Assembly (NCBI RefSeq): GCF_963974575.1
Contig: NZ_CAXBBQ010000001.1
Span: 310,001-374,000, forward strand
Direction of reading: 5' to 3'
DNA from: Sphingosinicella sp963974575
GTDB lineage: Bacteria; Pseudomonadota; Alphaproteobacteria; Sphingomonadales; Sphingomonadaceae
Length of the DNA stretch: 64,000 bases
Position 1 is the stretch's first letter; each line of letters starts with the position of its first letter. A program made the translations under genes and the position numbers. The notes below the pieces were generated by a model. That model saw only the letters and a program-made list of their open reading frames with translations. It was not told the DNA's origin and searched no databases. Of this stretch, positions 8,101-17,010 are shown one piece after another.

Positions 8101-8122
8101 GCCGAAGGAGCGTTTGGCCCCG

Positions 8123-8869
8123 ATGGATATCAGCCTTCTTTTCTCTGCGGCCGCGGCCGCCGGTGCGAGCAGCCTCGGCGGTCCGGCGGACATCTGGGCG
8201 GCCATCGTCCACGACTTTTCCAATATCGGTTCTCCGACGGCGCTTGCTGCCTTCACGCAGGTCCTGCTGATCGACATTGTGCTCGCCGGTGACAACGCCA
8301 TCGTCGTGGGCGCGCTCGCAGCCGGCCTGCCGCCCGATCAGCGCCGCAAGGTGATCGCAATCGGCGTGCTCGCCGCGCTGGTGCTGCGCATCGCGTTCGC
8401 GCTTGTCGTCACGCAGCTCATGCAGATCGTCGGGCTCATCCTGGCGGGCGGGCTGCTGCTGCTGTGGGTTTCGTGGAAGATGTATCGGGAGCTTCATCCG
8501 GCGGGCACCAGCCAGTCTCCGGGATCTCCCGAGATTGCGGGCGACGAGGATTCCGGTATCCGTCCGGCCAAGAGCTTCATCGCTGCGGCCTGGGCCGTTG
8601 CGCTCGCGGACGTCTCGATGAGCCTCGACAACGTGCTCGCAGTGGCGGGCGCAGCGCGCGACCACCCGGGCATCCTGATCGTCGGTCTCGTCCTCTCCGT
8701 GGCGCTGATGGGCATCGCCGCGAACATCATCGCCAAGTATATCGAGCGCTATCGCTGGATCGCCTACATCGGGCTTCTCGTGATCATCTATGTTGCGTTC
8801 AAGATGATCTACGAAGGCATCGTCGATCCCTCCGTTGGGGTGATGACGCTCAGCATGTTCGGCGGTTGA
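8123..8869 (+). CDS. TerC/YjbE family integral membrane protein
   Basis: The protein of about 248 residues has six or seven predicted transmembrane helices. The TerC-family hallmark acidic motifs within membrane segments are both visible: DIVLAGDNAIVVG and DVSMSLDNVLAVAG. Relatives export metal ions such as manganese, often to metallate exported proteins; the tellurium name is historical. An AAGGAG ribosome site at 8105-8110 precedes both the ATG at 8123 and an in-frame TTG at 8114. I prefer the ATG although its spacing (12 nt) is long. It lies 22 bp after rho and may be cotranscribed. Confidence 0.85.
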   Translation: MDISLLFSAAAAAGASSLGGPADIWAAIVHDFSNIGSPTALAAFTQVLLIDIVLAGDNAIVVGALAAGLPPDQRRKVIAIGVLAALVLRIAFALVVTQLMQIVGLILAGGLLLLWVSWKMYRELHPAGTSQSPGSPEIAGDEDSGIRPAKSFIAAAWAVALADVSMSLDNVLAVAGAARDHPGILIVGLVLSVALMGIAANIIAKYIERYRWIAYIGLLVIIYVAFKMIYEGIVDPSVGVMTLSMFGG

Positions 8870-9042
8870 CACCGGTCTGGGGTCGGGACAGCATCGGCAT
8901 CATGGATATGCGTAGTCTTTCACGCAGCCTCTGCAGCGGAGGCCAGCTTCTGGCGGGCATCTAGCCCCGGACCCTGACGGCATGTCCGACGGGTTCGGGG
9001 CAGTTCAGCCATGTTCCCAACGCCGTCAGAAAGACCTGTTCC

Positions 9043-9438
9043 ATGACCGACGCATCGCGTCCGCCGATTCACCTCATCGATACCGAAGCCGAAAGGCTTG
9101 GAGATCTCGCTCTCGCCGCGGAGGCGCGCCTTCCCGAGGTGGCGGCGCTTCTCTTGCGCGAAATTGAGCGCGCCGACGTGCACGGCGTTGAAAGCCTCCC
9201 GCGAGGGGTCGTGCGCATGGGTGCGCGCGTTGATTTCGTGGACGAGGGCAGCGGCGCCCGCCGTACGGTCGAACTCGTCTACCCGCCGGATGCGGATATG
9301 GTGGCCGGCAAGCTTTCGATCCTCTCGCACGTCGGCGCCGGTCTCATCGGGCTCGCCGAGGGCCAGACGATTCGCTGGCCAGATCGGAGCGGGGCGGAGC
9401 GCGTGCTCCGGATCGAGACGGTTACGCCGGCAGCATGA
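9043..9438 (+). CDS. rnk: GreA/GreB-family nucleoside diphosphate kinase regulator (Rnk-like)
   Basis: The 131-residue protein has a short N-terminal coil (residues 1-50) and a C-terminal GreA/GreB FKBP-like domain (about 50-130) with the conserved DEGSGARRTVELVYP and GAGLIGLAEGQTI segments. Rnk proteins bind RNA polymerase near the secondary channel but lack the long coiled coil of GreA, so they do not stimulate transcript cleavage. It is convergent with the quinone reductase gene, and the 3' ends overlap by 17 nt. Confidence 0.82.
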   Translation: MTDASRPPIHLIDTEAERLGDLALAAEARLPEVAALLLREIERADVHGVESLPRGVVRMGARVDFVDEGSGARRTVELVYPPDADMVAGKLSILSHVGAGLIGLAEGQTIRWPDRSGAERVLRIETVTPAA

Positions 9439-10393
9439 TGGTCGCGCCCGTGGTCTTGCGCGCCTCGAGGTCGCGGTGGACCTGCGCGGCGTCGGTGAGC
9501 GCGCGGTGCTGGTGGATATCGGCTTTCAGCTTGCCGGTGGCCAGCATTTCCAAGAAACGGCCTGATCCGGCGCGGAAGTCCTCGGGCGTGGCGTAATAGT
9601 GCGCGACTGTTGGGCGCGTGACGAAGAGCGACCCTTTTGCGGCGAGAACGCCGAGGTCGACACCTGTTACCGGACCCGAGGCGTTGCCGAAGCTCACGAG
9701 GAGCCCGCGCGTGCGCAGCGCCGACAGCGATACGTCCCACGTCGCCTTGCCGACGCCGTCGAACACCGCGTCGACCCCGGTGCCGCCGGTCATCTCCCGC
9801 GCTGCGGTATCGGCATCGCCGTAATCGCAGACGACATCGGCGCCTGCCGATCGGGCGAGCGTCTGCTTGTCGGCGGAACCTGCCGTGGCGACGACGCGGA
9901 CGCCGATTGCCTTCAGCCACTGGACGAGCAGCAGCCCGACACCGCCCGCCGCCGCGTGGACGAGCGCGGCGTCTCCGGCGTTCACGCGCGCGCAGCGCTC
10001 GACGAGATATTCGGTGGTTGCCGCCTTCAGCATCACGCCAGCGGCGTCCTCATCGGAAAGCGTATTCGGAAGCTTCAGCGCCTGCGCGGCCGGAATGTTG
10101 CGGTGAGTGGCGTAGGCGCCGGGCTTACCGGTGAAGTAGCCGATGCGGTCGCCGGGCGCGAAGCCGTTTACCCCCTCGCCGATCGCTTCGACCACGCCTG
10201 CGGCTTCGATGCCGGGCACAGCGGGGAGGCTGACCGGGTAGAGCCCGCTGCGGTGATAGGTATCGATGAAGTTGACCCCAATCGCCGTATGGCGCACCGC
10301 GAGTTCACCGGGGCCGGGCGGGCCGGGCGTGAAATCCTGCCGCGCGATCACCTCCGGCCCGCCGGTTTTCTGAAACGCCATTCGATACGCCAT
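9422..10393 (-). CDS. Zeta-crystallin-like NADPH:quinone oxidoreductase
   Basis: The 323-residue MDR-superfamily enzyme probably reduces quinones by one electron with NADPH and has no zinc site. The GroES-like domain has GVNFIDTYHRSGLYP, and the nucleotide-binding domain has VHAAAGGVGLLLVQ. The C-terminal LEARKTTGATIML is typical of QorA. I chose the ATG at 10393 because the conserved MAYRMAFQKTGGPEV starts there, downstream of a GGAAAG ribosome site. A GNAT acetyltransferase gene lies just upstream on the same strand. Confidence 0.87.
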   Translation of the reverse strand: MAYRMAFQKTGGPEVIARQDFTPGPPGPGELAVRHTAIGVNFIDTYHRSGLYPVSLPAVPGIEAAGVVEAIGEGVNGFAPGDRIGYFTGKPGAYATHRNIPAAQALKLPNTLSDEDAAGVMLKAATTEYLVERCARVNAGDAALVHAAAGGVGLLLVQWLKAIGVRVVATAGSADKQTLARSAGADVVCDYGDADTAAREMTGGTGVDAVFDGVGKATWDVSLSALRTRGLLVSFGNASGPVTGVDLGVLAAKGSLFVTRPTVAHYYATPEDFRAGSGRFLEMLATGKLKADIHQHRALTDAAQVHRDLEARKTTGATIMLPA

Positions 10394-10404
10394 CGGACTT
10401 TCCT

Positions 10405-10905
10405 TCACAGCAGTTTCTGCATGAACACGAGGGTGAGCCAGCGATCGAACTTGCGCCCGACCTCACGCAGCCGCCCAGCTTCCTCGAAGCCGAGTGCGCG
10501 GTGAAAGGCAAGGCTTCCCGCGTTTAAGGAATCGACTCCGCCGACGAGCGTGTGGAGTCCGCGGGTGCGCGCGAGACCGATGAGTGCTTCAAGAAGCTGC
10601 CGTCCATACCCATGACCACGGGATGTGTTTGAAATATATACGGAATGTTCCGCCGTTCCAGCGTAAGCCTGCCTGGCGCGGAAGGGGCCGAACGTGCCGA
10701 AGCCGGCCACGCCGTTCGCGACGTCAGCAATGATGAGCGGCAATCCCGTCGCCAACTTTGCAGTGCGCCATTCTGCGACATGCTCTGTGGTCCACGGCGC
10801 GTGATCGTACCACGCCGTCGTGTTGAGGATCGCGTCGTTGACGATGGCAAGGATCCCCGCGTCATCGTCGGCTCGCGCATCCCGGATGATGGCCGGATCA
10901 GCCAT
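10405..10905 (-). CDS. GNAT family N-acetyltransferase, phosphinothricin/methionine-sulfone type
   Basis: The 166-residue protein is a GNAT acetyltransferase resembling Pat/Bar and YncA (MnaT) enzymes, which acetylate the amino group of phosphinothricin, methionine sulfone or similar amino acids. It begins IRDARADDDAGILAIVNDAI, typical of the subfamily. The acetyl-CoA-binding signature is SRGHGYGRQLL near residues 94-104, and SLAFHRALGFEEAG and FDRWLTLVFMQK close the domain. The natural substrate is not evident. The stop lies 11 nt before the quinone reductase start. Confidence 0.85.
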   Translation of the reverse strand: MADPAIIRDARADDDAGILAIVNDAILNTTAWYDHAPWTTEHVAEWRTAKLATGLPLIIADVANGVAGFGTFGPFRARQAYAGTAEHSVYISNTSRGHGYGRQLLEALIGLARTRGLHTLVGGVDSLNAGSLAFHRALGFEEAGRLREVGRKFDRWLTLVFMQKLL

Positions 10906-11063
10906 GGCAACCCTTCAGTGTTTCGTTTCCGTCCCCGGCTATGCGCAGTTCTTTTTCCATTGCGTCGTTTTTACGCAAAACCGGTTCCCACTTTGGCACG
11001 CGATGCTTTAGCGTCGAGAAACCTACCCGCCACCGCGCGGCTTTCACAAGAGGAGGGGCGTCC

Positions 11064-11315
11064 ATGAAGGTGAATATCGAGATCGACTGCTCCCCGGAAG
11101 AAGCACGCGCGTTCATGGGGCTTCCTGACGTCCGCCCGCTGCACGATCTCTACATCGAGCGCATGAAGGGCCTGATGAAGGACGGCATCACCGCAGGCGA
11201 TGTCGAGCGGCTGATGTCCAACTGGATGCCGAGTGCGGCGAGCGGGATCGGCGAGGTGCAGAAGGCGATGTGGAACGCGATGACCGGAGGCGGCACGAGC
11301 GGCAAGAAGGGCTAA
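11064..11315 (+). CDS. Small DUF6489 family protein
   Basis: The 83-residue protein begins MKVNIEIDCSPEEARAF and ends in a Gly/Lys-rich tail. It matches my recollection of DUF6489, a family common in Sphingomonadales with no assigned function. No signal peptide or membrane segment is visible. An AGAGGAGGGG ribosome site lies about 7 nt before the ATG at 11064; an upstream in-frame extension lacks similarity. It sits 27 bp before mnmE on the same strand. Confidence 0.8.
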   Translation: MKVNIEIDCSPEEARAFMGLPDVRPLHDLYIERMKGLMKDGITAGDVERLMSNWMPSAASGIGEVQKAMWNAMTGGGTSGKKG

Positions 11316-11342
11316 TACCCGACGCCATGACGTCATTTCTAA

Positions 11343-12638
11343 ATGATTGAAAAGAAAACGATATTCTCTCTGTCGTCAGGGCGTCCGCCTGCCGGTGTCG
11401 CGGTTGTTCGTGTGTCCGGCCCGGGGGCGGGCGCAGCGCTGCTGGCGCTCGGCGGGCGTATGCCGTCGCCGCGCCGTGCAACGCTTGTGCGTCTTCGGGA
11501 CGCGCTGACAGCGATCGATGATGCGCTGGTCCTGTGGTTTCCTGCACCCGCGAGCTTCACGGGGGAAGACGTTGCCGAGCTTCACGTTACGGGTGGGCCG
11601 GCGGTCGTTGCAGCATTGCTGCGCGCCTTGGGAGAGATCGAGGGGTTGCGTCCCGCTGAGCCCGGCGAATTCACGCGACGGGCATTCGACAACGGCAAGC
11701 TCGATCTGACCGAAGCCGAGGGTCTTGCCGATCTCATTGATGCGGAGACCGAGACGCAGCGGCGTCAGGCCCTACGGCAGGCATCGGGAGGCCTGCGCGC
11801 GCGCGCTGAAAGCTGGCATGGGCGGCTGCTTTCGATCCTTGCTGAAACCGAAGCCGCGCTTGATTTTGGCGAGGACGAGGAGGACGTCAGCACGCGTCTC
11901 GTCGAGGGCGAGGGGCCGGAGATCATGGCGCTTGTGCAGGAGATTGAAGGTCATCTCGGAAACTACCAGTTTGCCGAACGCTTGCGGCGTGGACTCACGA
12001 TCGTTCTGCTGGGCGCGCCGAATGCCGGAAAGTCGAGTTTGATCAATGCGCTCGCGCGGCGCGACGTTGCCATCGTCTCGCCGGAAGCCGGTACCACCCG
12101 CGACCTTATCGAGGTGCACCTCGATCTCGGCGGTGTTTCTGCGACGCTTGTCGATACGGCCGGCCTTCGTGATGCTGACGGCGCAATTGAAGTTGAAGGC
12201 GTCCGCCGTGCTCGTCAGCGCGCGGAAGAGGCGGACCTCGTGGTTTTTCTGCTAGGCCCTGATGATCGTGACGCGGCGATTCCAGCAGGTGCGATGGTGG
12301 TTGAATCGAAGGCGGATCTTCGCGCCGACCCTGTGGGTGAACGCCTGCGCGTATCAGCGACAACGGGAGAGGGGCTCGCGGCGCTTGAAGCGCTTCTCGT
12401 TGAACGGTCGGATGCGTTGGTGGGAGCGGGCCAGGATGCGCTGGTCACACACGCGCGTCAGCGCGATGCAATCGCTGAGTGTCGGGACGCGCTCATTGCT
12501 GCTTCTCACGAGCACGATGCTGTGCTTCGGGCCGAATCATTGCGGCTGGCGATGCGCGCCTTGGGTCGTCTGACGGGCCGCGTTGGCGTCGAGGACATAC
12601 TGGATATTGTGTTTGGACGCTTCTGCATTGGCAAATGA
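11343..12638 (+). CDS. mnmE: tRNA modification GTPase MnmE
   Basis: MnmE works with MnmG to install 5-carboxymethylaminomethyl uridine at the tRNA wobble position. The 431-residue protein has the folate-binding N-domain (residues 3-115, with AEPGEFTRRAF), a helical domain and an inserted G domain. G1 is GAPNAGKS at 224-231 and G3 is DTAG at 271-274. The C-terminal FCIGK supplies the one-carbon-binding cysteine (Cys428). The G4 motif, usually NKxD, reads SKAD, a notable substitution. MnmG lies next door and parS sites separate the two. Confidence 0.95.
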   Translation: MIEKKTIFSLSSGRPPAGVAVVRVSGPGAGAALLALGGRMPSPRRATLVRLRDALTAIDDALVLWFPAPASFTGEDVAELHVTGGPAVVAALLRALGEIEGLRPAEPGEFTRRAFDNGKLDLTEAEGLADLIDAETETQRRQALRQASGGLRARAESWHGRLLSILAETEAALDFGEDEEDVSTRLVEGEGPEIMALVQEIEGHLGNYQFAERLRRGLTIVLLGAPNAGKSSLINALARRDVAIVSPEAGTTRDLIEVHLDLGGVSATLVDTAGLRDADGAIEVEGVRRARQRAEEADLVVFLLGPDDRDAAIPAGAMVVESKADLRADPVGERLRVSATTGEGLAALEALLVERSDALVGAGQDALVTHARQRDAIAECRDALIAASHEHDAVLRAESLRLAMRALGRLTGRVGVEDILDIVFGRFCIGK

Positions 12639-12654
12639 TGTTTCACGTGAAACA
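12639..12654. promoter_or_regulatory. parS: parS centromere site 1
   Basis: TGTTTCACGTGAAACA is a perfect 16-bp palindrome and matches the bacterial chromosomal parS consensus bound by ParB. It begins at the base after the mnmE stop codon. Confidence 0.95.
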
Positions 12655-12678
12655 TTTTGGAACGGTCTGAGCCAGCAT

Positions 12679-12694
12679 TGTTTCACGTGAAACA
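12679..12694. promoter_or_regulatory. parS: parS centromere site 2
   Basis: This is a second exact copy of TGTTTCACGTGAAACA, 40 bp (start to start) from site 1, in the mnmE-mnmG gap. Confidence 0.95.
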
Positions 12695-12738
12695 CGACGT
12701 CGACATGAAAGGCCGATTCGGCTAGTCCGTCTCCCATC

Positions 12739-14586
12739 ATGGAACGATTCGACGTACTCGTCATCGGGGCCGGACATGCCGGTTGCGAGGCGGCGACTGC
12801 CGCCGCGCGGGCGGGAGCGCGTACGCTTTTGGTAACGCCGGGGCGCGATACCATCGGTGTGATGTCCTGCAATCCGGCTATCGGCGGCCTCGGCAAGGGC
12901 CACATCGTTCGCGAACTCGATGCGCTCGGCGGCGTTATGTCGGAAGCTGCCGACGCGGCGGCGATCCAATACCGGCTGCTCAATCGCCGCAAGGGGCCAG
13001 CGGTCCAGGGTCCTCGCGCACAGGCAGACCGGAAGCTCTATCGCCGCGCGATGCAGCGGGCGATCGACGCACAAACTGGCCTGCAAGTTCTGGAGGCGCG
13101 CGTCGACGATTTGCTCGTGGAGCCTGATGGCGTGTCGGGTGTCATTCTATCGGATGGCGCGACGATCGCCGCGCGCACCGTTGTTCTGACCACCGGAACC
13201 TTTCTCGGCGGCGTCATCCATGTCGGCGGTGACGTGCGCGAGGGCGGTCGGGTCGGGGAGGCGTCTTCAGTAAATCTTGCGCAGCGCCTTCGCGCGTTGG
13301 GCCTGCCCATGGCACGGCTCAAGACGGGAACGCCCGCGCGCCTCGATGGTCGGACCATCGATTGGACCCGTGTGGGTTGGCAGGACGGGGACGAGGCGCC
13401 ATCGTTCTTCGCGTCTTCAACCCGCACCGCGGTGAACCCTCAGGTGAGCTGCGGAATCACACGCACCAATGTCGCCACCCACGACATCATCCGTGATAAT
13501 ATTCATGCGAGCGCAGTCTATAGTGGCCGTATCGAGGGGGCGGGACCGCGCTATTGCCCTTCGATCGAAGACAAGGTGATGCGCTTCGGAGACCGCGATG
13601 GGCACCAGGTTTTCCTGGAACCAGAAGGCCTCGACGATCCGCTCATCTATCCAAACGGGCTTTCCACGTCTCTTCCCGTTGACGTGCAGATCGCGTTTTT
13701 GCGCACGCTCATCGGACTGGAGCATGTCGAGATCGCGCGGCCCGGCTACGCGATCGAGTATGACTATATCGATCCGCGCGCGCTATCGCGGACGCTCGAA
13801 CTCCGCGCGATCCCGCGGCTGTTCTTCGCAGGCCAAATCAACGGGACGACCGGTTACGAGGAGGCTGCGGGGCAGGGGCTTGTCGCAGGGCTGAATGCCG
13901 CGAAGTCAGCGTTGAGCCGGGAGCCGACGGCCTTTGATCGCGCTGAGTCCTATATCGGTGTCATGATCGACGATCTCGTGACGCAAGGCGTGAGCGAGCC
14001 CTACAGGATGTTCACGTCCCGCGCCGAGTATCGCCTGCACCTGCGAGCGGACAACGCCGATCAGCGATTATCAGAAAAGGCCATCGGGCTCGGCTTGCTC
14101 GGTGGTGATCGTGCGGATCGTTATCGTGAACGGGCAGAGGCGCTGGCGAGGGGGAAGGCGCTTCTCGAAACGGCCCAGGCGTCACCGGCGCACTTGCAGC
14201 GCGCCGGACTCACTGTGCGCCAGGACGGGGTGGCACGATCGGCGTTCGAATGGCTGCGCTTTCCCGACATTGCATGGAGCGACGCCATGGCGGTCTGGCC
14301 CGAACTCGCTGAGATTGCGGCGCCGCACGCCGAGCAACTCCACACCGACGCGCGCTACGCGGTCTATCTCGAACGGCAGTCAGGCGAGATCGAAGCCTTC
14401 CGTCGGGATGAGGCGCTGCGCCTGCCATACGAACTCGACTACTCAGCGATCGGCGGCTTGTCGAACGAGATGATTGACCGACTGAACCGTGCCCGACCCG
14501 ACAGCCTTGGGGCGGCCGCGCGTGTCGCAGGCGTCACTCCCGCAGCCCTCACCGCGCTCCTCCGCCATGTCAAACGCGCCGCCTGA
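12739..14586 (+). CDS. mnmG: tRNA uridine-5-carboxymethylaminomethyl modification enzyme MnmG (GidA)
   Basis: The 615-residue FAD protein is the partner of MnmE in wobble-uridine modification. The N-terminal dinucleotide fold is VIGAGHAGCEAA (about residues 8-19), followed by the GidA signature CNPAIGGLGKGHIVRELDALGG. A second signature, GQINGTTGYEEAAGQG, occurs mid-protein. The helical C-terminal domain ends near residue 610. Its 3' end overlaps rsmG by 20 nt. Length matches the family (about 620). Confidence 0.97.
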   Translation: MERFDVLVIGAGHAGCEAATAAARAGARTLLVTPGRDTIGVMSCNPAIGGLGKGHIVRELDALGGVMSEAADAAAIQYRLLNRRKGPAVQGPRAQADRKLYRRAMQRAIDAQTGLQVLEARVDDLLVEPDGVSGVILSDGATIAARTVVLTTGTFLGGVIHVGGDVREGGRVGEASSVNLAQRLRALGLPMARLKTGTPARLDGRTIDWTRVGWQDGDEAPSFFASSTRTAVNPQVSCGITRTNVATHDIIRDNIHASAVYSGRIEGAGPRYCPSIEDKVMRFGDRDGHQVFLEPEGLDDPLIYPNGLSTSLPVDVQIAFLRTLIGLEHVEIARPGYAIEYDYIDPRALSRTLELRAIPRLFFAGQINGTTGYEEAAGQGLVAGLNAAKSALSREPTAFDRAESYIGVMIDDLVTQGVSEPYRMFTSRAEYRLHLRADNADQRLSEKAIGLGLLGGDRADRYRERAEALARGKALLETAQASPAHLQRAGLTVRQDGVARSAFEWLRFPDIAWSDAMAVWPELAEIAAPHAEQLHTDARYAVYLERQSGEIEAFRRDEALRLPYELDYSAIGGLSNEMIDRLNRARPDSLGAAARVAGVTPAALTALLRHVKRAA

Positions 14587-15223
14587 AAACCCCGATGAGC
14601 AGCGCGCGTGGTTCGCGGCGACCTTCAATGTTTCACGTGAAACATTGGAGAGGCTCGACACGTATGCCGCGCTGCTCACCGAGTGGCAGGCAAAGTTCAA
14701 CCTCGTCGGCCCGGCCACGCTCCCGCACGTCTGGGTCCGTCATTTCGCCGATTCGGCACAGCTTCTCCGGCTCATCGAGCGCGAAGGCGCCGCACATCGC
14801 CCGACCTGGCTGGACATCGGAAGCGGGGCCGGCTTTGCCGGAATGGTTATCGCGCTGATGACGGGTGATTCGGTCACGCTTGTCGATTCGATTCGCAAAA
14901 AAACGGTCTTCCTTGAAACCGTACGCGATGCGCTGGGATTGGAGCGAAACGTCAAGGTGTTGAATCAGCGTGTGGAATCGCTCGGTTCCGTAAAGTTCGA
15001 TTATATCACCGCACGTGCGTGTGCGCCGCTCGCGAAGCTGTTTGACTGGGGTGAACCCTATGCTGCAAAGTCCTGCGCGTGGCTGTTGCTGAAAGGCGCA
15101 GCGGTTGAGGACGAGCTTGCGGAAGCCAGGCACCGCTTCGTTTTCGAACATGAATTGATTCCCAGTCTTACCGATTCGCGGGGGCGGATCGTGCGGGCGC
15201 ACAGTGTACGGAGGCGTCGGTGA
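14567..15223 (+). CDS. rsmG: 16S rRNA (guanine-527-N7)-methyltransferase RsmG (GidB)
   Basis: The 218-residue SAM-dependent enzyme methylates G527 of 16S rRNA. Its loss typically gives low-level streptomycin resistance. The SAM-binding motif is WLDIGSGAGFAG (about residues 80-91), and TARACAPLAKL is the conserved motif near the active site. The ATG at 14567 gives a normal N-terminus; an upstream in-frame extension lies inside mnmG. The NVSRET residues are encoded by a parS site. The stop overlaps the parA GTG start (GTGA). Confidence 0.95.
   Translation: MSNAPPENPDEQRAWFAATFNVSRETLERLDTYAALLTEWQAKFNLVGPATLPHVWVRHFADSAQLLRLIEREGAAHRPTWLDIGSGAGFAGMVIALMTGDSVTLVDSIRKKTVFLETVRDALGLERNVKVLNQRVESLGSVKFDYITARACAPLAKLFDWGEPYAAKSCAWLLLKGAAVEDELAEARHRFVFEHELIPSLTDSRGRIVRAHSVRRRR
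14629..14644. promoter_or_regulatory. parS: parS centromere site 3, inside rsmG
   Basis: A third exact TGTTTCACGTGAAACA lies within rsmG, encoding the conserved NVSRET residues, so it is at once coding and a ParB site. It is about 0.6 kb upstream of parA. Confidence 0.95.
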
Positions 15224-16002
15224 TCAGAATCGCGGTGGCTAATCAGAAGGGCGGTGTCGGCAAGACCACCACTGCTATCAACGTTGCGACAGCAATCGCC
15301 GCAACCGGGCGGCGCGTGCTGATCGTCGATCTCGACCCGCAGGGCAACAGCTCGACCGGCGTCGGTGTCGACCAGAATGCGCGCCACCGCACGAGCTATG
15401 ATGTCCTGATCGGTGCTTGCAGCGCAGCGGACGCGGTCGTTCCCACCGCGATCCCGCGCCTGTCGCTGATCCCCTCGACGGTCGATCTGTCAGGCGCGGA
15501 GGTCGAACTCGTCGAGATGGAAAGCCGCATCCATCGCCTTGATAGCGCGCTGGGAGCGCCGGCGATGCAGGCCTACGACTACATCATCATCGATTGTCCG
15601 CCGTCGCTTGGCATCCTGACGATGAACGCGATGGTGGCTGCGCAGTCGCTTCTTGTGCCGCTGCAATGCGAATTCTTCGCGCTCGAAGGTCTCAGCCAGC
15701 TTCTGAACACGGTGGAACGCGTGCGCGCCGGCTACAATCAGCGCCTCAACATCATAGGCGTGGTGCTGACGATGTACGACAAGCGCAACCGCCTCTCCGA
15801 ACAGGTTGCAGCGGACGTGCGCGCCGTGCTCGGCAAGATCGTGTTCGAGACGATCATTCCGCGGAACGTCCGTTTGTCGGAGGCGCCAAGCCACGGGCTT
15901 CCCGCACTCGTCTATGATCATCGCTGCGCGGGCTCGGAAGCCTATATTGACCTCTCCCGCGAGCTTCTGGGGCGGACCGAGCCGCATGCACGCGCCGCTT
16001 AA
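15220..16002 (+). CDS. parA: Chromosome partitioning ATPase ParA
   Basis: The 260-residue Walker-type ATPase binds nucleoid DNA non-specifically and moves ParB-parS complexes to segregate the origins. The deviant Walker A KGGVGKTT is at residues 10-17, and DLDPQGN follows near 37-43. Walker B is in IIIDCPPSLG. The GTG start at 15220 overlaps the rsmG stop (GTGA). It is followed by parB after 20 nt. The parS sites and nearby oriC candidate indicate the chromosomal Par system. Confidence 0.97.
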   Translation: MIRIAVANQKGGVGKTTTAINVATAIAATGRRVLIVDLDPQGNSSTGVGVDQNARHRTSYDVLIGACSAADAVVPTAIPRLSLIPSTVDLSGAEVELVEMESRIHRLDSALGAPAMQAYDYIIIDCPPSLGILTMNAMVAAQSLLVPLQCEFFALEGLSQLLNTVERVRAGYNQRLNIIGVVLTMYDKRNRLSEQVAADVRAVLGKIVFETIIPRNVRLSEAPSHGLPALVYDHRCAGSEAYIDLSRELLGRTEPHARAA

Positions 16003-16022
16003 TTCATTGAAAGCGTTTGACT

Positions 16023-16943
16023 ATGTCTCAGCCTAAGCGTCCCACTGGGCTCGGCCGCGGCCTGTCAGCCCTGCTCGAGGAAATGGGGAGCGCTGCTGTG
16101 CCGCCGCGCAGCGAAGCCGGAGCAGCAACGCCTGCGGCCCCGGCGGCCGATGCGGGCAGCAGCATGGGCGCGCAGATGCTCCCCATGGCGATGATCTCGC
16201 CCAATCCGAAGCAGCCACGCCGCCGCTTCGACGAAACCGCGCAGGCCGAGCTGATTGCATCGGTAAAGCGGCAGGGCTTGCTCCAGCCGATCCTCGTACG
16301 GCCCGTCGATGGTGGCCGGTTCGAGATCGTGGCGGGCGAACGCCGCTGGCGTGCAGCGCAGGCCGCGCAGCTCCATGATGTGCCCGTGCTCGTTCGGCGC
16401 CTGACCGACGAAGAAGCGTTCGAGGTCGCACTCGTTGAAAATATTCAACGCCAGGATCTGAATGCGATCGAAGAGGCCGAAGGCTACAAGCGGCTCATCG
16501 AGGATTACGGGCATACGCAGGAAGACATCGCCCGCATCGTCGGCAAGTCGCGCAGCCACATCGCGAACCTCGTGCGCCTGCTCGACCTGCCGGATGATGT
16601 GCGCGACCTGCTGATCGACGGGCGGCTCACCATGGGCCATGCGCGCGCGCTGCTCACGGCGCCCGATCCATCGGCGCTGGCACGCGACGTCGTGCAGATG
16701 GGCCTGTCGGTGCGCGAGGTCGAGGCACGGGCCAAAAAACCGCGAGCAGCCCGCACCAAAGCTGCGCCGCGCGAAGCGGCACGCAGCGCTGATCTCGAAT
16801 CGCTCGAAGGCCAGCTCACGGAGCAGCTCGGGCTGCGTGTGCGTCTCGAATTCGATGGGGAAGGCGGGAAGCTGATTTTGTTTTACAGCGACCTCGATCA
16901 GCTCGACATGCTTTGCCAGCGGCTTTCCGGCGAACGCTTCTAG
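16023..16943 (+). CDS. parB: Chromosome partitioning protein ParB (CTPase clamp)
   Basis: The 306-residue protein binds parS and slides along DNA as a CTP-gated clamp. After a basic N-terminal tail (LGRGLSALLEE, the usual ParA-stimulating motif) comes the N-domain with GERRWR at 105-110 and ENIQRQDLN at 139-147. A helix-turn-helix follows around 165-190, then a C-terminal dimerisation domain. I prefer the ATG at 16023 over an in-frame TTG two codons upstream because TTGAAAG at 16006-16012 is better spaced for it. A strong terminator follows. Confidence 0.96.
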   Translation: MSQPKRPTGLGRGLSALLEEMGSAAVPPRSEAGAATPAAPAADAGSSMGAQMLPMAMISPNPKQPRRRFDETAQAELIASVKRQGLLQPILVRPVDGGRFEIVAGERRWRAAQAAQLHDVPVLVRRLTDEEAFEVALVENIQRQDLNAIEEAEGYKRLIEDYGHTQEDIARIVGKSRSHIANLVRLLDLPDDVRDLLIDGRLTMGHARALLTAPDPSALARDVVQMGLSVREVEARAKKPRAARTKAAPREAARSADLESLEGQLTEQLGLRVRLEFDGEGGKLILFYSDLDQLDMLCQRLSGERF

Positions 16944-16955
16944 AAGATACAAGAA

Positions 16956-16993
16956 AAAAGGGCCGCGTGACGAAGCAGCCGCGCGGCCCTTTT
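16956..16993. terminator. Bidirectional intrinsic terminator between parB and mscL
   Basis: A perfect 12-bp stem (16956-16967 with 16982-16993) is GC-rich in its centre, with T-runs at both ends. It lies between the convergent parB and mscL genes and can stop transcription from both sides. Confidence 0.88.
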
Positions 16994-17010
16994 ACTTTGA
17001 ATGGCAAAGC

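Noticed and set aside
8965..9002. GC-rich inverted repeat before rnk considered as a terminator
   Set aside because: The arms match imperfectly and there is no T-run on either side, so the evidence is too weak.
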